This document shows, piece by piece, positions 35,401-50,400 of a stretch of DNA of 64,000 nt. Source of the DNA: Aphelocoma coerulescens (taxonomy: Eukaryota > Chordata > Aves > Passeriformes > Corvidae). Every line of letters begins with the position of its first letter. The stretch's first letter is position 1. A program made the position numbers and the translations under genes. The DNA is taken from positions 15,537,497 to 15,601,496 of the forward strand of contig NC_091016.1 of assembly GCF_041296385.1 (NCBI RefSeq), written 5' to 3'. Under the pieces are notes generated by a model. It saw only the letters and a list, made by a program, of their open reading frames with translations, did no database searches and had not been told where the DNA came from.

Positions 35401-38400
35401 ATGCTGATTGCAGCACAGGGGGAAATAAACCAAACATGCTGCCCATCAAGCAAACGGTATGAAGGACAGGAATGTCAAGACAAAACGTCCACATTGAGAC
35501 ACCTGTTGACCAAAGTTGCTCAGGAACTGGCTTGCTACTTACTACTCATCTTGGTACTGTCTGAGGGTAAGAAAACCATGGTTCAGGAAGGCCAAACCAC
35601 ATGCATGGGAAGTGCTATTTTGGGGAACGGCATCTTGCTTCAAGACTGGGACTTCTCATCAAAACCCCCATCTGCAAAAGACTGCTCTCAGAGGAAAAAA
35701 AACCCTGCTTGAATTTACTTGTCCCAAGTGAGGCAGTGGAGACATGGCCCTCTCACAGCCTCCACAGCACTGTCCTTGCCACTGCACTGGATCTTCTGAG
35801 CTGCAACCGATGGGTGTCTTTTTGTCGCCCATTTTTTGTGGAAACCCTTCCAGAGAAGTTGTGTTCAGAGTAATGCAGAAGGAGACATATTTTTTGATAG
35901 AGCATTTGTAGGGAAAGGAAACAATCTCTGGCACAGGTCATCTCCACCGGAAAGATTTTCCTGAGGAAGAGACATGTAAAGCTTGTCATGTGCTTTGTCA
36001 CATCTAACTAAAGTGCTCAGTACCGTTTACTAGAAGGCAATGTGGCCTGGGGCTTCTTCGAGCCATCGCTCCTCTTCTTCACAGGCTCCTGGACAGATGG
36101 GTGCTCAGCCTTCTGCGTTTCCATCCCCTACAAAGGCATAAAGAAACCCCATGGATCTTTAGAATGTAAAATAGGAAATTACCTGTTTAAAACACAACTT
36201 AGAACCAGGATCGCTGCTACCAAGGCTTAGGCAAACATTTCGGAACTTACAGAAGGAAACAGGCCAGAGGTTCAGTGATGCCAACTCTTTGTTTTCAATA
36301 GCCCAAGGCAGGTTGTGGCTGCTACCATACTGAGCAGCAGTCTAAAATCCCAAATGCATTACTCTTGAGCATAAATGGGAATAATGCAAACTGGTAGGGA
36401 ACGAATGTTCTTAAAGGAAGCTGCAGAAAAATTTGGACTCTTTGGAGGTTGGCCCATTGTGTTGGGAGTTGATTTGGTGCCACACTCACTCTCCCTGTTG
36501 CTGCACAAAGGCACACTCCCTTCTATAATGTAGGTAAAAAGAATAAAAAAACCTCCAGGCAAACAAATGATTTTCCACTGGATGCTGCTGAATTCACCAA
36601 GCTTCTTCCAGCTCCACAGGGCATGACAGCAGGGCAGTATTGCCAGAAGACAGACAGTAATTGTAGTAATTGGGATTGACTGGGACATCTTTTGTATATT
36701 TGGAAATTTTCTTGGCACTACTGCTTCCTGTGTCTTTTGCAAAGACTCTGTTATCTCCAGAAGCACTGTTCTCACTTAATTGCGTCACTGGGGGCAGAGT
36801 AGGGATAGTGGGGTGGGGGGTTATGCTTAAATGTAAACCCATTTTCTCCTCTTTCCCTTCCCTGTTTGTGGCCGATATTCAAAATATCCAATACTACACT
36901 TTTCCCCTAATACTATCTATCAGTTCCTTTGTGCTCTGCAGATGAACAGGTTGAGGATCAACAGTTCGTTCCCAGGAGCAAAAGGATTCGGCAGAAAAGG
37001 AATGAGATAAGATTAGGTATGTTTGATCTCATATCAGCAGTGGCAATACTTGCACAAAGGAGACATGTCTCCTACCAAGCACTTACTTTCTTCTTAATTC
37101 TTGTCAGAATATCTTCCAGGTCACGGGTGGAAAAAGATTGTTCCAAAAGCCTGTTAAATTTTCGGTGACTCAGCATCATTTTCACCATCTCCTGTCCATA
37201 ATGCCTAACAAGAAAGAAAGAAAGAAAGGTGAACAAACAAAGGAGGAGTGTTAACAGAATAAGCTGATACCTTAAACTCAGCAGCTGCCATACCTGCATG
37301 AGAAGGCATTACCTACTCAGCAAAGAGAGAGATTTACCTCCACTTGTCACTGCACAGTGCTGTCAGCTGAACACAAGAGACAAGAGGCGAACGTGGGGCA
37401 ACAGAAAATACAATCTCACTCTGAAACTGTGGGTGCGCTTCTGTGGCATCGAAGGATCCCAGGGAACAAGCGAAACACCTCTGCTTTGAGTCAGAGCTTA
37501 TTAGCAGTGCCTTGCTGCCATTGCACAGTCATTTGCCTTTCTTTAACTGGCAGGGAAGCCAGGACCAAATGCCTCATGCTTGCTTTTGATTATTCTATAC
37601 CATATGTATGCACAGGGGCAGCTAGTTGCTCATGCGTTCTTGGCAGCTATTAATGGGAATTTAATCCTCAAAGTAAGGGGATTTTGGTGGTTTGGGTTGA
37701 TTTTGCCACTAGGAAACCACAGTTTTCTTCAAGAAGCAATTTGGAGGTCATTCAGCCCCAGATAACAGCATTATAGAAATCTGCAGAAGAGGTTTAGAAA
37801 GACTGAATACATTGGCTAAAGATCCCTGGAATATTTCTAGGAAAGTCTTAAGTTAATGAGAAAGAGATGTATGGGATCCTTCAGTGATGAACATTAGCCA
37901 ACATTTTGGCTTTGTCTTGTGCACCTAAGGCCAAGCAAAACTGTTTGACTGCCTCATCTGATGGCTCTTTTGATCTCAGGAAAGACTCATTCCAGTCCCA
38001 GGAAGCTGGCAATGCTCCCTCTTGCGGGACAACCTCAGGTTCCCCAGCACAGTCATTTCCCCAGACAAGCCAGGGCAGTGGTCACAGCACCAAGCCTGAC
38101 AGAGCTCAAGAAGCGTTTGGACAATGCTCTCGGGCACATGGAGTGACCCTTGGGGGGCCCTGCGCACGGGCAGGAGCTGGACTCGATGACCCTGATGGGT
38201 CCCTTCCAACTCAGCGTATTCCGTGACTCTGTGAACCTCATCCACACAGTGAGGTAACTTAATATTTCCTTTAGCTTCCACTCTTCTGTGGTTTTGCCCT
38301 TTACAGCCAGACACCCAACAGTTTTCCTGTTTTAGGAGGGGAAATGAAGATCATTACCTTGTGTCCTCGTGACAGTCCTGAGCAAGCGTCCCTGCCGCGT

Positions 38401-41400
38401 GCGCCAGCCTCTCAGCCCTGGGCGTTCCTGCGAGCTTCGTGACTCCAGTTTTCTCCATCAAGGACAGGAGGAGTTGGGCCGCGCACTTCCGCACCTGGAC
38501 GTGGCGGCTCCTGGGAAGAAGAGAGCAAACACTGGGGCACAGGGAGCAGAGGGACACAGCGCAGGCCTTGGCCAGAGCATGCTGTCATTGCTGGGGGAAG
38601 GAGGCCTGGATTCTCCCTGACACTTGGGACACCTGTAGAAGGTTCTGTCCTCAGAGAACCACAAAGTTAGCCCTGTACAGAAGGACTGCCTGCAAGCAAG
38701 AGCGAGGAACTCAGTCTCCCTGCACTATCTGATACTCAATGTCTTTCCCCAAATTCACTCGGAGAAAGAGGGAAATTAAAGACAAGCCAGGCTGACCCAT
38801 CAGGGGCCAGCCGCTACACAGACAGCTGCAGCAGGATTGAGGATATTTCCACCCATTTACCCCCAAATCTGCAGACCTTGGGAAAAAAACAAATGCAGGC
38901 AAAACACGCTGTGGGACATGAAGTTGCAGAATATCCAGCAATGCAGCCGGTTTCTTCTGTGAGGCTTGGCAAGAGATACATCTGAACGTTTCCCCCTTTT
39001 CCAAAGCTGAGGAAAGGGTGGCAGTCAGTTTAGCCAGGTTGTCCTGTTCTAGAGAGTGTCTCTTGGGGACTATCAGGCCCAGCACCAACACTTAAGGCAG
39101 CATCTGGTTCAGCTGTCCCATGGCAGTCGGCCTGTGAAGGTGCCTGTACAGTGATTCATCATCTCAAGGCTAACATGAGACATCAGTTTGAATAGAAAGG
39201 GGGGCTCTAAGGCCAGGACAGTCATACAAGACTCCTCTTGGCCGGAGCTGCACCTGCTGTGCAGGCTGTGCCACACCCAGCACGTTGTCCCCCATGTGCT
39301 CCATGCCCCAGCAAGAACCCTCCTTACTTCTCAAGGGAATGGCATAATGAGGATGCATGGTTTTTCCCAGGGCCTCTGTGGTTAGGGCTGTGAAATATCA
39401 AAGAGCGCTCACAGCTGCAGTTGCAATTGTCCCTCTTCCCACAAAACCACAGGGCTCTATCCTTAGCCTTTGCAGGCACTTTCACTTGCCCGCCATTCAC
39501 CACATCTAGGCAACTCGGACAGACTGGGAGAACTCCAGGAAGCAGCAGCAAGCTGAGTCAGGGGAGGTTGAGGTTGGATATCAGGAAAAAGTTTTTCACC
39601 CAGAGGGTGGCTGGGCACTGGAACAGGCTCCCCAGGGCAGTGGTCACAGCACCAAGCCTGAGAGAGCTCAGGAAGCCTTTGGACAACGCTCTCAGGCACA
39701 TGGTGGGACCCTTGGGGTGTTCTGTGCAAGGCCAGGAGCTGGACTCGATGATCCTGATGGGCCCCTTCCAACTCAGCATATTCTGATTCAGCTCTGTGAT
39801 TCTGTCAACTAATGGGCTGCACGAGGGCAGAAATAGGTGACAAGAGGAAAGAAGTGAGGTTGATCGGAGAGTCACTGAGTTCACAGAAGATGCAGGATAC
39901 AGGACCCTTCCCTCCCACCATTCCCATTCTCTCTCTCAGCCCTTCTCCCCCCCACACAATAGAAGGTGAAGAATATCACTAAGACAAGAAGAACCTACTG
40001 GACTCCACTGTCCATGAGAGCAGTCATTGCTCGTGCAGGAGTCACATGCTCCACCATGACTCCCAGGGTCTGACTGGCTGCTTTCTGAACAAACTCTGGG
40101 GAGTTCCACACCATCTGGAGAAGGACCCGAGCAACCTCATCCACCTCCGAGTCCATGTCCTTCTGCAAGGTCACAAAGAGCTCTCCAAGAGTGACGATTG
40201 CACAGTAAGACACCTTTGAGCGAAGGTTGGTCACCTGGGGAAGTCATGAGGGGAAACATAAGAATCACCTTGAAAAGAAAACCAGTTGCCTTAGACAAAA
40301 GTCCCAGGAAACGACAACACTTCCAGCTGTGTCCTGGGGAACACAAAAGCACAGGCAGAGCAGAAGAGCACAAGCACAGAAAGGCACTTACTCTGGCACC
40401 AACTTGTGCTAGGCCTCAGGCCTGCTTACTGCAGGCCTGAAACATATTATTTCACTTAAAGTGTTCTACTTAACTCTTCTGTAATGTCCACTGCTTTGGT
40501 TTTAGGCCCTTTTATTCAAAAAACAAAGAAACAAATTAAAGCAAGGGCTGCTCTCAAACCATAAAGGCACAAGCCATAAAGACAAAGGAGTCATTTACTC
40601 CTGTTTGAAAAAGCAACAGCAGCAGTTGAAGCCCTCAGCCAGGAAACAGAAAACACAGGCTCAAGTCTACAGACTAATTGGCAGGGTTGAATCACAGCTT
40701 GGGCAGAGATTTGGACTGCAGCAAATAACATAATTGGTGTCTCCGTTTCTGCATTTGCACGTTGCATGATAATGGCAGCTCGCTCCAAGAGGAGAGTGCC
40801 CGAGAGTGCCCGACCTAGCAGTAAATAGAGCTACACGTGCACACAGATCCTATAGAGAGCTGACAGACATGAGAAATATAAGGTCTAGAAACAGAAATGA
40901 AGGCAGTCCCTGAGCACACAGGGAGATGAACAGGCACATATCTACTCTACACACCGTGTATGAGGCACGGAGGACGATTCAGAACAATGTTCTTACCTCG
41001 TTGGTAAGTGCCAAGCAAACCTCACGAAGTCTACAAAGAAGGACTTCTGAGTGGGACTCAGCCAGGTGTTTGATGCTGAAGAGTCCCTTCTCCTTCAGCT
41101 CCCTGAAAGGCAAGAACCAAAAAGATTGACTTTCTCTCCACCCAAGAACTAGGCAGCACCCTCTGAAATTACCAGGCTGGTGGCTCAGTCAAACAAAGGG
41201 AGGTGCTTTTCAGGCAGTACTTGATGAAATCGTGGCACTCGCTGCCACAGGTTGCTGTGGCTGTCAAAAGCATACACAAATCCCAGAGGCAAACAGAGGG
41301 GTTTCAGAGTCTTCGTTTGTGGCCGTTTAACAAGGCAGCCTTTCTGAAGTCTCTGGCACATGAAGTCCCTATGTCCTTCCTGGAAGCTGTGAGACCGTGC

Positions 41401-44400
41401 CATGCTGCTGTTTCTTGTCACCTCCCTGTGACTCTATGGCACAACTCAGTGCATTTCTCAGAAAGAAGAACTCCCTGTAGCTGCTCCTGGGACTCACATG
41501 CGGAAGGTCACAGGCAGACCCCGACTCCTGCCACTGCTGCCAGCAGTGGGGCCAGAGACAAATCTTACTCAGTCCCACTGCAACCCGAGGCACCCAAATC
41601 TCTACACTCCAAACTGCTGCCATCCTGCTTCTGGCTTCAGCCAGCAAATCATCTTGTCCCACAGCTTTCTCTCTTCCCTCAAGATTTCCTTTGCAGCTCC
41701 ACAGAGCAGCAGGCAAAGCGAGGAAACAGCACGGACCTGCTGCAGCTGGAGCACTGCTGCAGAGCAAGGCCAAGAAAAGGCTGCTCTCAAATCTTTATCC
41801 TCTCTCTGCTCTGGAGTGGTTTCACTGGTGCCCCTCGGCCCTCTGGGCTGTTGGGGCTCAGAGGCACTAGCAAGATACTCTCCTCACCTACCTTAACGCT
41901 AAGAGGGAGAAAGAGGGAACGGGGCCTTTCTTACCAGTCATCGCTGCTGAGCAAGGAGAGTGCCTCGAGCAAGGACTGCTGTGGCTCCAAAGAGGCTCCG
42001 TCCTTCTGCCCCTTCCCACGGAGCGGCTCCTCTCGGCGCTCGGCACCAGTGGCCGTCTGCGGGGTCACTGTAAGGAGAGGGTCAGCCCTGAGCGCTGCAG
42101 CCCCGGGCAAGGCACCCCGCCATGGAGCGGCCTGCAGCCCCATCTCCCAGCCAGGCTTCCATGAGGTACAAACTGGCACTGGCTCAGAGAATTCCCTGCT
42201 CTCTGGCTCCTTGCTTTCTCCCAGCCCCCCCCAGCTGGGCACAGCTCCTTGGCTAAACCTGACAATTGCCCACACAGCGCCAGCTCCCGAGTGCCACAGG
42301 TACCACAGCCAGCGGCACCTTCCTGAGGCCGCAGAGCTCCCACTCCCTGTGAGACAGTGCCCACCAGCAGGACTTGCTACCCCAGGAGGGACCCCTCAGC
42401 TGCCTCTCTTGTCTCAGCACCCTGATTTCCCCGAGCCCTGAGGACAGAGGCACTCTGCAACTCCCTGAGGAAAGACCTGCAGCTGCCTCGTGACAGCACC
42501 AAGCCGAGCCTGAACAACCGAGCCCTGCTGGGCCCGGCTGAATCCCCTCAGAGCAACTACCAGGGAACAGCGATACCTGACCCTTCACACCTCACAGCGC
42601 CTCTGTTCCCATTGACTTCAACTGCTCTAGACAGAGGGCAGCTGAGTGCACTTACATTTCAGCCTGCTATTGGGAAGGGAGTAGTTCATGGAGTTTGTTC
42701 TTTCTAAGCATCACGAATCTTTACTATTTCAGTAAAGTACACACTGGCTGTATTTCAAAGATGCTGAGGTGAAATTTGTTTGCCATCAAATGGACTTGTG
42801 TGCACACTGTGCAAGCCTAAGCTTTCTCTTATGGAAAAATGGAATCTCTAGCCCAGATGGTTGATAAAAAAGCCTTCCAAATGCAAATTGATGATATGAA
42901 TACCTAAAGACAGATGCAATTTGTGGGCAGATGAACTCTCTTGATAGTCAGTTTACAAGGTATGAGAAAATTCAGACGATAAATCCATTTCTTATGAAAC
43001 CCATTTGTCATCAAAAGGACTGTTCATCATAAATTTCATGTCATGCACTCAACAGGTCATTTTCTAATGTGTACATGGAAACATCTGAGCTGTCTCAAAT
43101 GATGGAGTTTAAATATTGCACAGAATCTAGAATATTCAGATGGGAGCTAATCTGGCTGTCACTGATGTAGCCCTGTCACTGCCATCAGTGGTGTCACTGC
43201 AGCAGGATGTCGATGTATACATCTATATTCAGAATGAATGGGGAGCCACGTCAGGCTAGTTCTGGTCAATTGTGACCATGGAAGTAGCATCACTAGAAAA
43301 GAGCACTCAAAGTATCATTCCTAGCTCCCTTCTTCTTATCTCACCCTACTCAGGATCATAGCACAGGCAGGCTGCCCTCAAAGGAGAGGCAAGAGCCACT
43401 AGGGACTATGTGCTGTGTATTCACGGCGGGCAGCAAACAGCCTGGGAGCACCAGGCAGCCCCTCCTGGCTGTCACCTGCTACACAGGCCGCTGTATTTGG
43501 GTGGGGTGACACAGGAGGCGCTGCTTGTTCCCTCTTGGCATTGCAGGCCGTGGGATGGCAGCAGCGAGAAGCCATTGGGCACTTCTGGGAGCAGCAGCAC
43601 GGCTGCACCAAGTGGCTGACTGCCATGCAGAGACAACCCTTGCTGGGAGAGCAGGAAAGCTGGCTGCAGAGCCGGACAGCAGCACAGGCAGAGGGCCAAG
43701 ATGGAGAGCGGACAGTTGATCGTGGTGGTACTCGGAGGTGCACAGTGAGCACACCCTGCCAGACTGCCCCGAGCTCATCCCTGCAGTTACAGCTGCCTCC
43801 TGGCACCAGTGCTGTAGTTTGGTCTATCAGGATGGGCAAAAGCCAGAGCTTAGGTCTTTACCACTACTTTATGCAGCTCAGCTTTCCAATGGATCTCTAA
43901 GAACCAAGTGCTCCAGTACTGCCGAGCTGGAGTAACTCAAGAGTAGATTTGCTGTCCATTCTCAGCACAGGCTATGAACCCAAGATCCCAGCTGTGGTGG
44001 CTGAGGCCGGAAGCGGTTTGCGCTCCTTGTGCAAGGAAAACCGGTGCAGGAAAAAGCTGCTGTGGAGCAGGCTTACCTGAGGAGTTGCGTGGGAAGCTGC
44101 CGTCTCCATGGATGATGGGCTTATTGGGCAGTAAGGGCACATTGTCCTGCTTCCTCAAGACCTTCTCCTTCAAGGCACTACCAGGGTGTTTTCTCTGCAC
44201 ACTGGAAGCTGTGCCATTGACAGGCAGTAGGCTAAAGCCTGCAGGGACCAAAGAGGAGCTTGGGAGTGGAGGCTGACAATGGAAAGGCCCAGAAAACTTG
44301 CTGGAGCTGGGTAACGTCTCTTTGTTATCCCAACGAACTTCAAGTATAACAGTGGCACAGTACCACGGGAAAGTGATCACAGAATCACAGACTCCTAGAA

Positions 44401-47400
44401 GAGTTTGGGTCTGAAGGCACCTTTTACCACCATCTAGTCCAGCTCCCATGAGCAGGGACATCTTCAGCTAGAGCAGGTTCCTCAGGGCCCCATCTAACAC
44501 GGCCTTGAACACCTTCAAGGATCGATCAACAACAGCTTCTCGGGCCAAACTCTTCCAGTGTTTCATCCCCTTCATTATAAAAAAGTTCTTCCTAATATCT
44601 AATCGAAATCTACCCTCTTCTGGTTTCAAACCAAATTGCAGGGATGCTTCCCTGAAGAAACAAGGAAACCCCAGTATTGCTTTTCTTTTGTTTCCCTGTT
44701 TCAGAAGCTGGCTGGGGAAGTTCCCAAAAGAAAGCGCAGATAACCTTGCGTGATGCCCTCGGGCTGAGTGCTGCCTCCTGAGGTCCCTGCTGCTGCCCTG
44801 GGGCAGCGCACACAGCACTGCAGTCAGAGCCCCTCAGCCGGGATTCAGTCGGGAACGCTGCTTGCTCCTGGGGCTACAACAGAAGCACTGGCTCGGGGCT
44901 TCAGCACAGCTCTACAGCGCCAGCTCCTCAGCAGGGAGTGGTGGGAGAAGGGTCTCTGGGGTTTTCATTAGAAGGAGTTGAATTTTGTTTCTTCCAGGTT
45001 GCACCTTGGTTGAAAAGCATTCTTTTGGACCCACTTTTCCTGGAGGCTGCTAGCCAGGAGAGAGTCTGAAGCCCCAGTGTACTTTGCAAGACAGAATTTT
45101 ACACTCTGAAGGACTTCAGAGGGGAAGGTGGGAAGCTGATATTCTGTTACTGACTCAGTGAGGCCCTGGGCAAGACACTTCATGCCTCTCCATTTTTCTT
45201 TGGGGACTGGAAATACATCCTATGCAAACTCCCACTTGGATGCGAGTGTAACAGCCCCCCAGTCTGAGGGCAACACTGTGCAGAGGGCAAGCGAGTGATC
45301 AGAAAGGACCCCAGGTGTAGCAACCACTTACTTGCTGCAGCTGCATCCCCGGGGTCAACTGTCTGTGGAAGCAGCTGCAAGGACGTTTCCTTTTCTCTCT
45401 TTGTCTTGATCTCTGTCTCCAAAGGCCCCATTGGATTCCGCTCTAAGTTCCTTTGAGCCAAAATGCACAATGCAGCAAGGATCTACATGCAATGGGAATG
45501 CATCACAGACTGTAAGCAGAGACACACAAACCAGACACAACATCTCATCAGGAGCACAGAGTCCATCGAGTTCCACAGTCCTTGATGCAGCTCCATGTAC
45601 ATTCCAATGGTTCCTGAAGAATGTCTCCTGTCCTCACCTTGGCAATTACACACAGTGAGGTGGAACGCTTTATTGCCATAACCTTCCACTGCTCCAAGGT
45701 ACTGTTTCTCCGCCTATGTCAAGAGGCCCTGCTTGAAGCAAGAAAATCACAGGAGTGCTCCAAGACAGATGAAGAGCCCACATGACCGGTGGGCAGGCAG
45801 TTCCCTTCCTACATGGCAGGAAGAATAAAAACCATGTGCAATACGCAGCAAGGAGGGGTAATTAGCTGTTGCTTAACACTCATGGCCAGGAATTGCAGCA
45901 GTTTCTCACTTCTGGCTTCTGAAGGACTCAGCTGCTCTCGGAGATCGTGAGGCCAAAAAGAGGAGTCACGTGAAAACAAGTTGCAGAAACATTGATGTTA
46001 ATGTGCGGAAAAATTGAGAATGAGAGGGCTGTGAGATACAGCAAGAAAGGTAACCAGGAAAAATCAAAGTCTCCCATTTTATTTTGCAGCCTTGCTTACA
46101 CTCAGCATTAGAATCCTTGCTTCTGTGCTTCCGAGGATGCACTTTGCCCACATTCACTGATGTGTAGCTTGCTCTGCCATTCAGAACTTCTCTACAAGGG
46201 CCTTTGCACATAAAGAATGCTTCTGGCATGACCTTAGCACCATCTCCAAACCAGTGACCTTGCCACCACTGGAAATAGCCAAGCAATTGCTCTGGAGCTG
46301 TCAAATATATTCCCAAGAGAATCCCCATCCCCCAAGAGTGGAAGATTATGATTTTCAGGGACATTTTGGGCCAAACACTAAACAGTCACTGGAAAGGAAG
46401 TCTGCTCATCCCTGTCCTTATCCCTCACCTTTTGAAAGCCATCCTTCAGGGCTTCGGCATTCGTAAGGCCAGCACCGGTGGGGTGATCCGTCTCCTTGGC
46501 CTGGCTCAGTGGGAGGCCTGTTAATGGAAGCAAAGGTTCCTGTAAATCTCTGGCACACTTCAAGCCCCCAACAGCGCCACGCTGGGCAACAGGCAAGACA
46601 GCTTCCAGACTGCGGAGCTCTGATAAGGCCCAGAGATTGTGTCTGAGAGCAGCAAGGTACATATGCCTAGAACCTCTCCCAATGGATGGGCTACTGCCAC
46701 AGTGCACTGGCAGCAGACATGGCATTGCTCTGTTGGCCAGCAGAGTGAAACCTCCTGCATGATGAAGGCCTCATCCCTGGGTGCTGGAGAGCCGCTGTGT
46801 TTGATAGAGAAGGGCAGAGACGGAGCTTGCTCCTGACAGAGATTCTTATCTGCCCTAATTCATGCTGATTTTAGTACACATCTTCTTCCTGGGTCCTAAA
46901 AGAACTCCTGGGTTCTAATACCTGTAAGCATTTAGATCAATATTTTCTTCTCTTTGTTGCAATATTTTAGAGGACATGAAAAGAAAAGCTTAGGATTGCA
47001 GGAGTGTTAGCCAAACGTGAATTGTGTTCTTGAAACGGGATCATTTGCTTTCCCCGAGGATTTTCATTCTAAACTGTGTGAGATTGGGCCACTTTCAGGC
47101 CAGTCTGACTAAAGGCTGATTTTCCTAATGGAAGTGGAACAATGTAACTCGTTCTGAAATACTCCCCAACAGAGCCCTTAAAACTCAGAGGATGAGTCAC
47201 TCTTTACATGGCTTCACAGAGGATAAAATCCCGTGGCAGCAAAGTAGCAAAAAACCAATGTCTTAAATCAGGATTTTTTTCCCTGCAAAATGGTCAGCTT
47301 AATAATAAAAAAGAGTTAGATATGGGCTTTGAGGAAGGAGGGCTATTCTGGATTGGGGGCAAGGCCTCGGAAGGTAAGAGCATCTGGGAAGTTAACAGGG

Positions 47401-50400
47401 AAAAACTACTGACTCCAGGGTAACCTCCTTGGGAGCAGTGCAGTCAGTCCCAAGTGCAAAGTGGAGACACAAAATGTAACAGAGGCCACAATGCCAACAT
47501 AAAGTATCTGAAGCTACACTATTTCATTGGAGAGATTCCCAGGTAACTTCTAAAGAGCTGCACAGGGAAACATGCTCCTGCCAGCAGCCACTTGAGGCAG
47601 ACCAGGGAGACACCCTGACCCACTTCCAGAGAGCCAGCACAGGAACAGCCTGGCCTCTGGGCTGCCCTGGGACAGCAGGGAGCCCAGAGCCCTGTGCTTT
47701 CCAGGAATGGCTCAGCTGCACACGCACCCTCCTGCTCCTCTCCCGGCCCCACAGCTGAGCAGCCCTACAGCTACACGGGGCACTGGGAGCTGCACAGCTC
47801 ATTGCAGGGGGCACATGCAGGGCAGAACTGTTCCCTGGCAATGTGCCCAGGCTCTCTAGGCTGGCACAAGAGCCTTCCTCCCGCCAGAGAGCGGCCCAGC
47901 TCCCGCCTTACCTCTTTGTGAGGCTGAGCCATGCTCAGCCTTCACCGTGTCCTCCCTGGCAGTGACCCCGGGGGCAGCGCTGCTCAGCTGCCCCTGCCGG
48001 GGCTCCTGGGCCAAGGCCCCCTGAGCAGGCTGCGAGCGGAGACCTGCACTGCCAAGGCCGGGCTTCCGCACGTCAGTTGGCACCAAGCCGAAAAGTTCAG
48101 CCAGGTCCCTTGGGAACAGAGGCATCCCAGGTCCTATCACACACCATGAATTTTTTTTCTTCCTCTGGGCTTTTGTTGTAGACTCAGAAGAAGCTGTAGA
48201 TCAGGTACAAGGGAAGAAGTGAGTTAGTTGAACTCCCACCTTTACAATCACCACAACTAATGGGTGAGGCACTCGAGGGGTGTTTTAATATTGAGAAGAT
48301 CGCTTTGTTTTTATTTTTCATGAGACTAGCATCACTATAATTGGTCTGAACTCTATGGAGCTGGCAGGACAGGAGAGAGACATTCCACTACTTTGCTTCT
48401 GTGCTGCTCATGGCTCATCCACTAGTTGGGGATCCCTTTCCTTCCAAACAGTTGGCAACCCACAGGGGGGTCTCTAGAATTTGACAATTCCACCTAGGAA
48501 GTAATTGCTTTCCAAAGCCAGTTTTCAAGGCCTTTGTTTCTGTAACTCCCCCTCAGTTCTCGGCTGGGTTTTGTTGGTGGTTTTTATTTCTCTTTACAAC
48601 AAAGGCAGTGCTGGGACACAAACAATGGCACCACGTGTTAGAAGCTGCAGAAGATTTGCAATCAAAATTAGATGTCCCCAGTATTCAAGCAGCCCATATC
48701 TGTAGGGAGCACATTGTTCATGCAAACGTTCCAGCTTTTCTCTGCTTTGTTGCTCCAGGGGTTTATTCCCTGCTTTCTCCCCTGTGGAGACACCCAAACC
48801 CAACATAAACATGACCTGCCTCAAAACATTTCTGATCTTCGCTAATCCTGACAATTCAAAATTTTCTTAATGGAAATGGCAGGGGCAGGTTAATCTGAAA
48901 TGCTCTCCAACGGAGCTTTTAAAACTCAGAGAACTAATCATTCTGTACAGGCCTCCACCGATGATAAAATCATGTGACAGCAGGGCAGTAAAAAGGAATA
49001 ACTGTCTTAAATCAGGATTTTTTTCCCCTGTAGAATGGTCAGCACAATTATAAAAGCGTAACAGGTAAGCTTTAATGAGATAGCTCATTTCTAGTGCAGA
49101 ATTAATCCAGCTAAAATGCCACCTTACATACTCAGCAATACTTCTCCCCAGATGCATTCAGCATTCCAGCTGCATATCAGCAATTACGGAGTCATTCCAA
49201 AGGGGCCTTGCCAAGGATTTGGCAGAACTAACCCTGAGGCAAGGGACCAGTGGATCTGATCCCTTTTTCTGCATCAGCAAAATTGTTCCTTCAAATCTCA
49301 CCTCTCCTATCATTCCATGCCCAGAGATGGCAAAGGAGCAACACCACTGTCATTGAGGCTTTGAACTTGAAAGCAGGGGCTGACACACATGCACCAGACA
49401 CCGCATTTTGTCTGGCACAACTCTTCTTGTCAGGGCTCAGGCAAGGCAGGGAGGGGGGACAGGGCAGAAGCCATCTCCTCCCCCAGCCTCAGCCTGCACT
49501 ACTGACACGGGCAGAGAGAGTCGGGGAAGAGATTTGCCATCGTGAACCTGCCATAGGTGGCTTTAGGCCTGTGCTGTCAGAGGATGACAAACTCTGATCC
49601 TGCATAGGCTGCATCCATTTGGAAGTCTCCTTCCCCTTAATTGGAACATTAACAAGGCCTTTCTGTCTAAGGAGGTTTCCCTATTTCTCCCCATGCAAAA
49701 CCAGGCAATGTCCATGAATCTCCTTCAGATCGCAAAGGCTTCAGCACAGAAACTGCCCCAAGGGAAGGTGTCCTCCTTCAAAGGCAGGAGGAAGGAGTGG
49801 GAACATTTCTCCTTTCATGCTAAATGTCTTTTTTTCTCTACTAATTATGACCTTAGAAAGGGTGCAGGGAGACGAAAGGCATGTGCAGGATGGAGAGGAA
49901 TGTTTTCTTTTCTTGTGGCACATTTCCCGAGCCCCAAGGTACCAGTGCAGCTCCTGGAGTAATTTTCGCTGCACCACCGGAGCACACTCCCAGTGACCAG
50001 GCTCTGGGAGAGTCCACTGAGCCCATCAAGGAATTGAAAGGGATTCGAAGAAATTTAAAGCAGGATGGTTTTCAACCCAAATGTCCCAATGCCACCCCTG
50101 GATCAGCATTCCAATGGTCATTTTAGGGACAGACATGCCCTGTACCTACTTGCATGTTCAGAGTTCTTCTCTTTGCTTCTGCTGCTGGATCTTGGCCTTG
50201 AGAAAATGGAGGACAAAAGAACATATGAGCAGGTAGAAAGAGAAGGGCATGGAATGTGTGTAGCAACAAAGGAGGCAAACCTTCTTAGCATGGTCCCCCT
50301 GATGAAGGAGGAAATGCAACACATAAACCCAACTGCAAAACTGCAAACCAACCCAACTGCAAACCCAATTGCAAAGCTGATGAATTGTCCTTAAGCTTTC

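Larger units (their letters stand above)
31132..40709 (-). other. Single-copy core of the complete gene (introns 15-22)
   Basis: Contains exons 16-22 and no second copy of them in the window. The introns hold two CR1 tails and one dispersed repeat; I saw nothing else in 35.2-36.0 or 31.8-32.3 kb. Confidence 0.75.
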
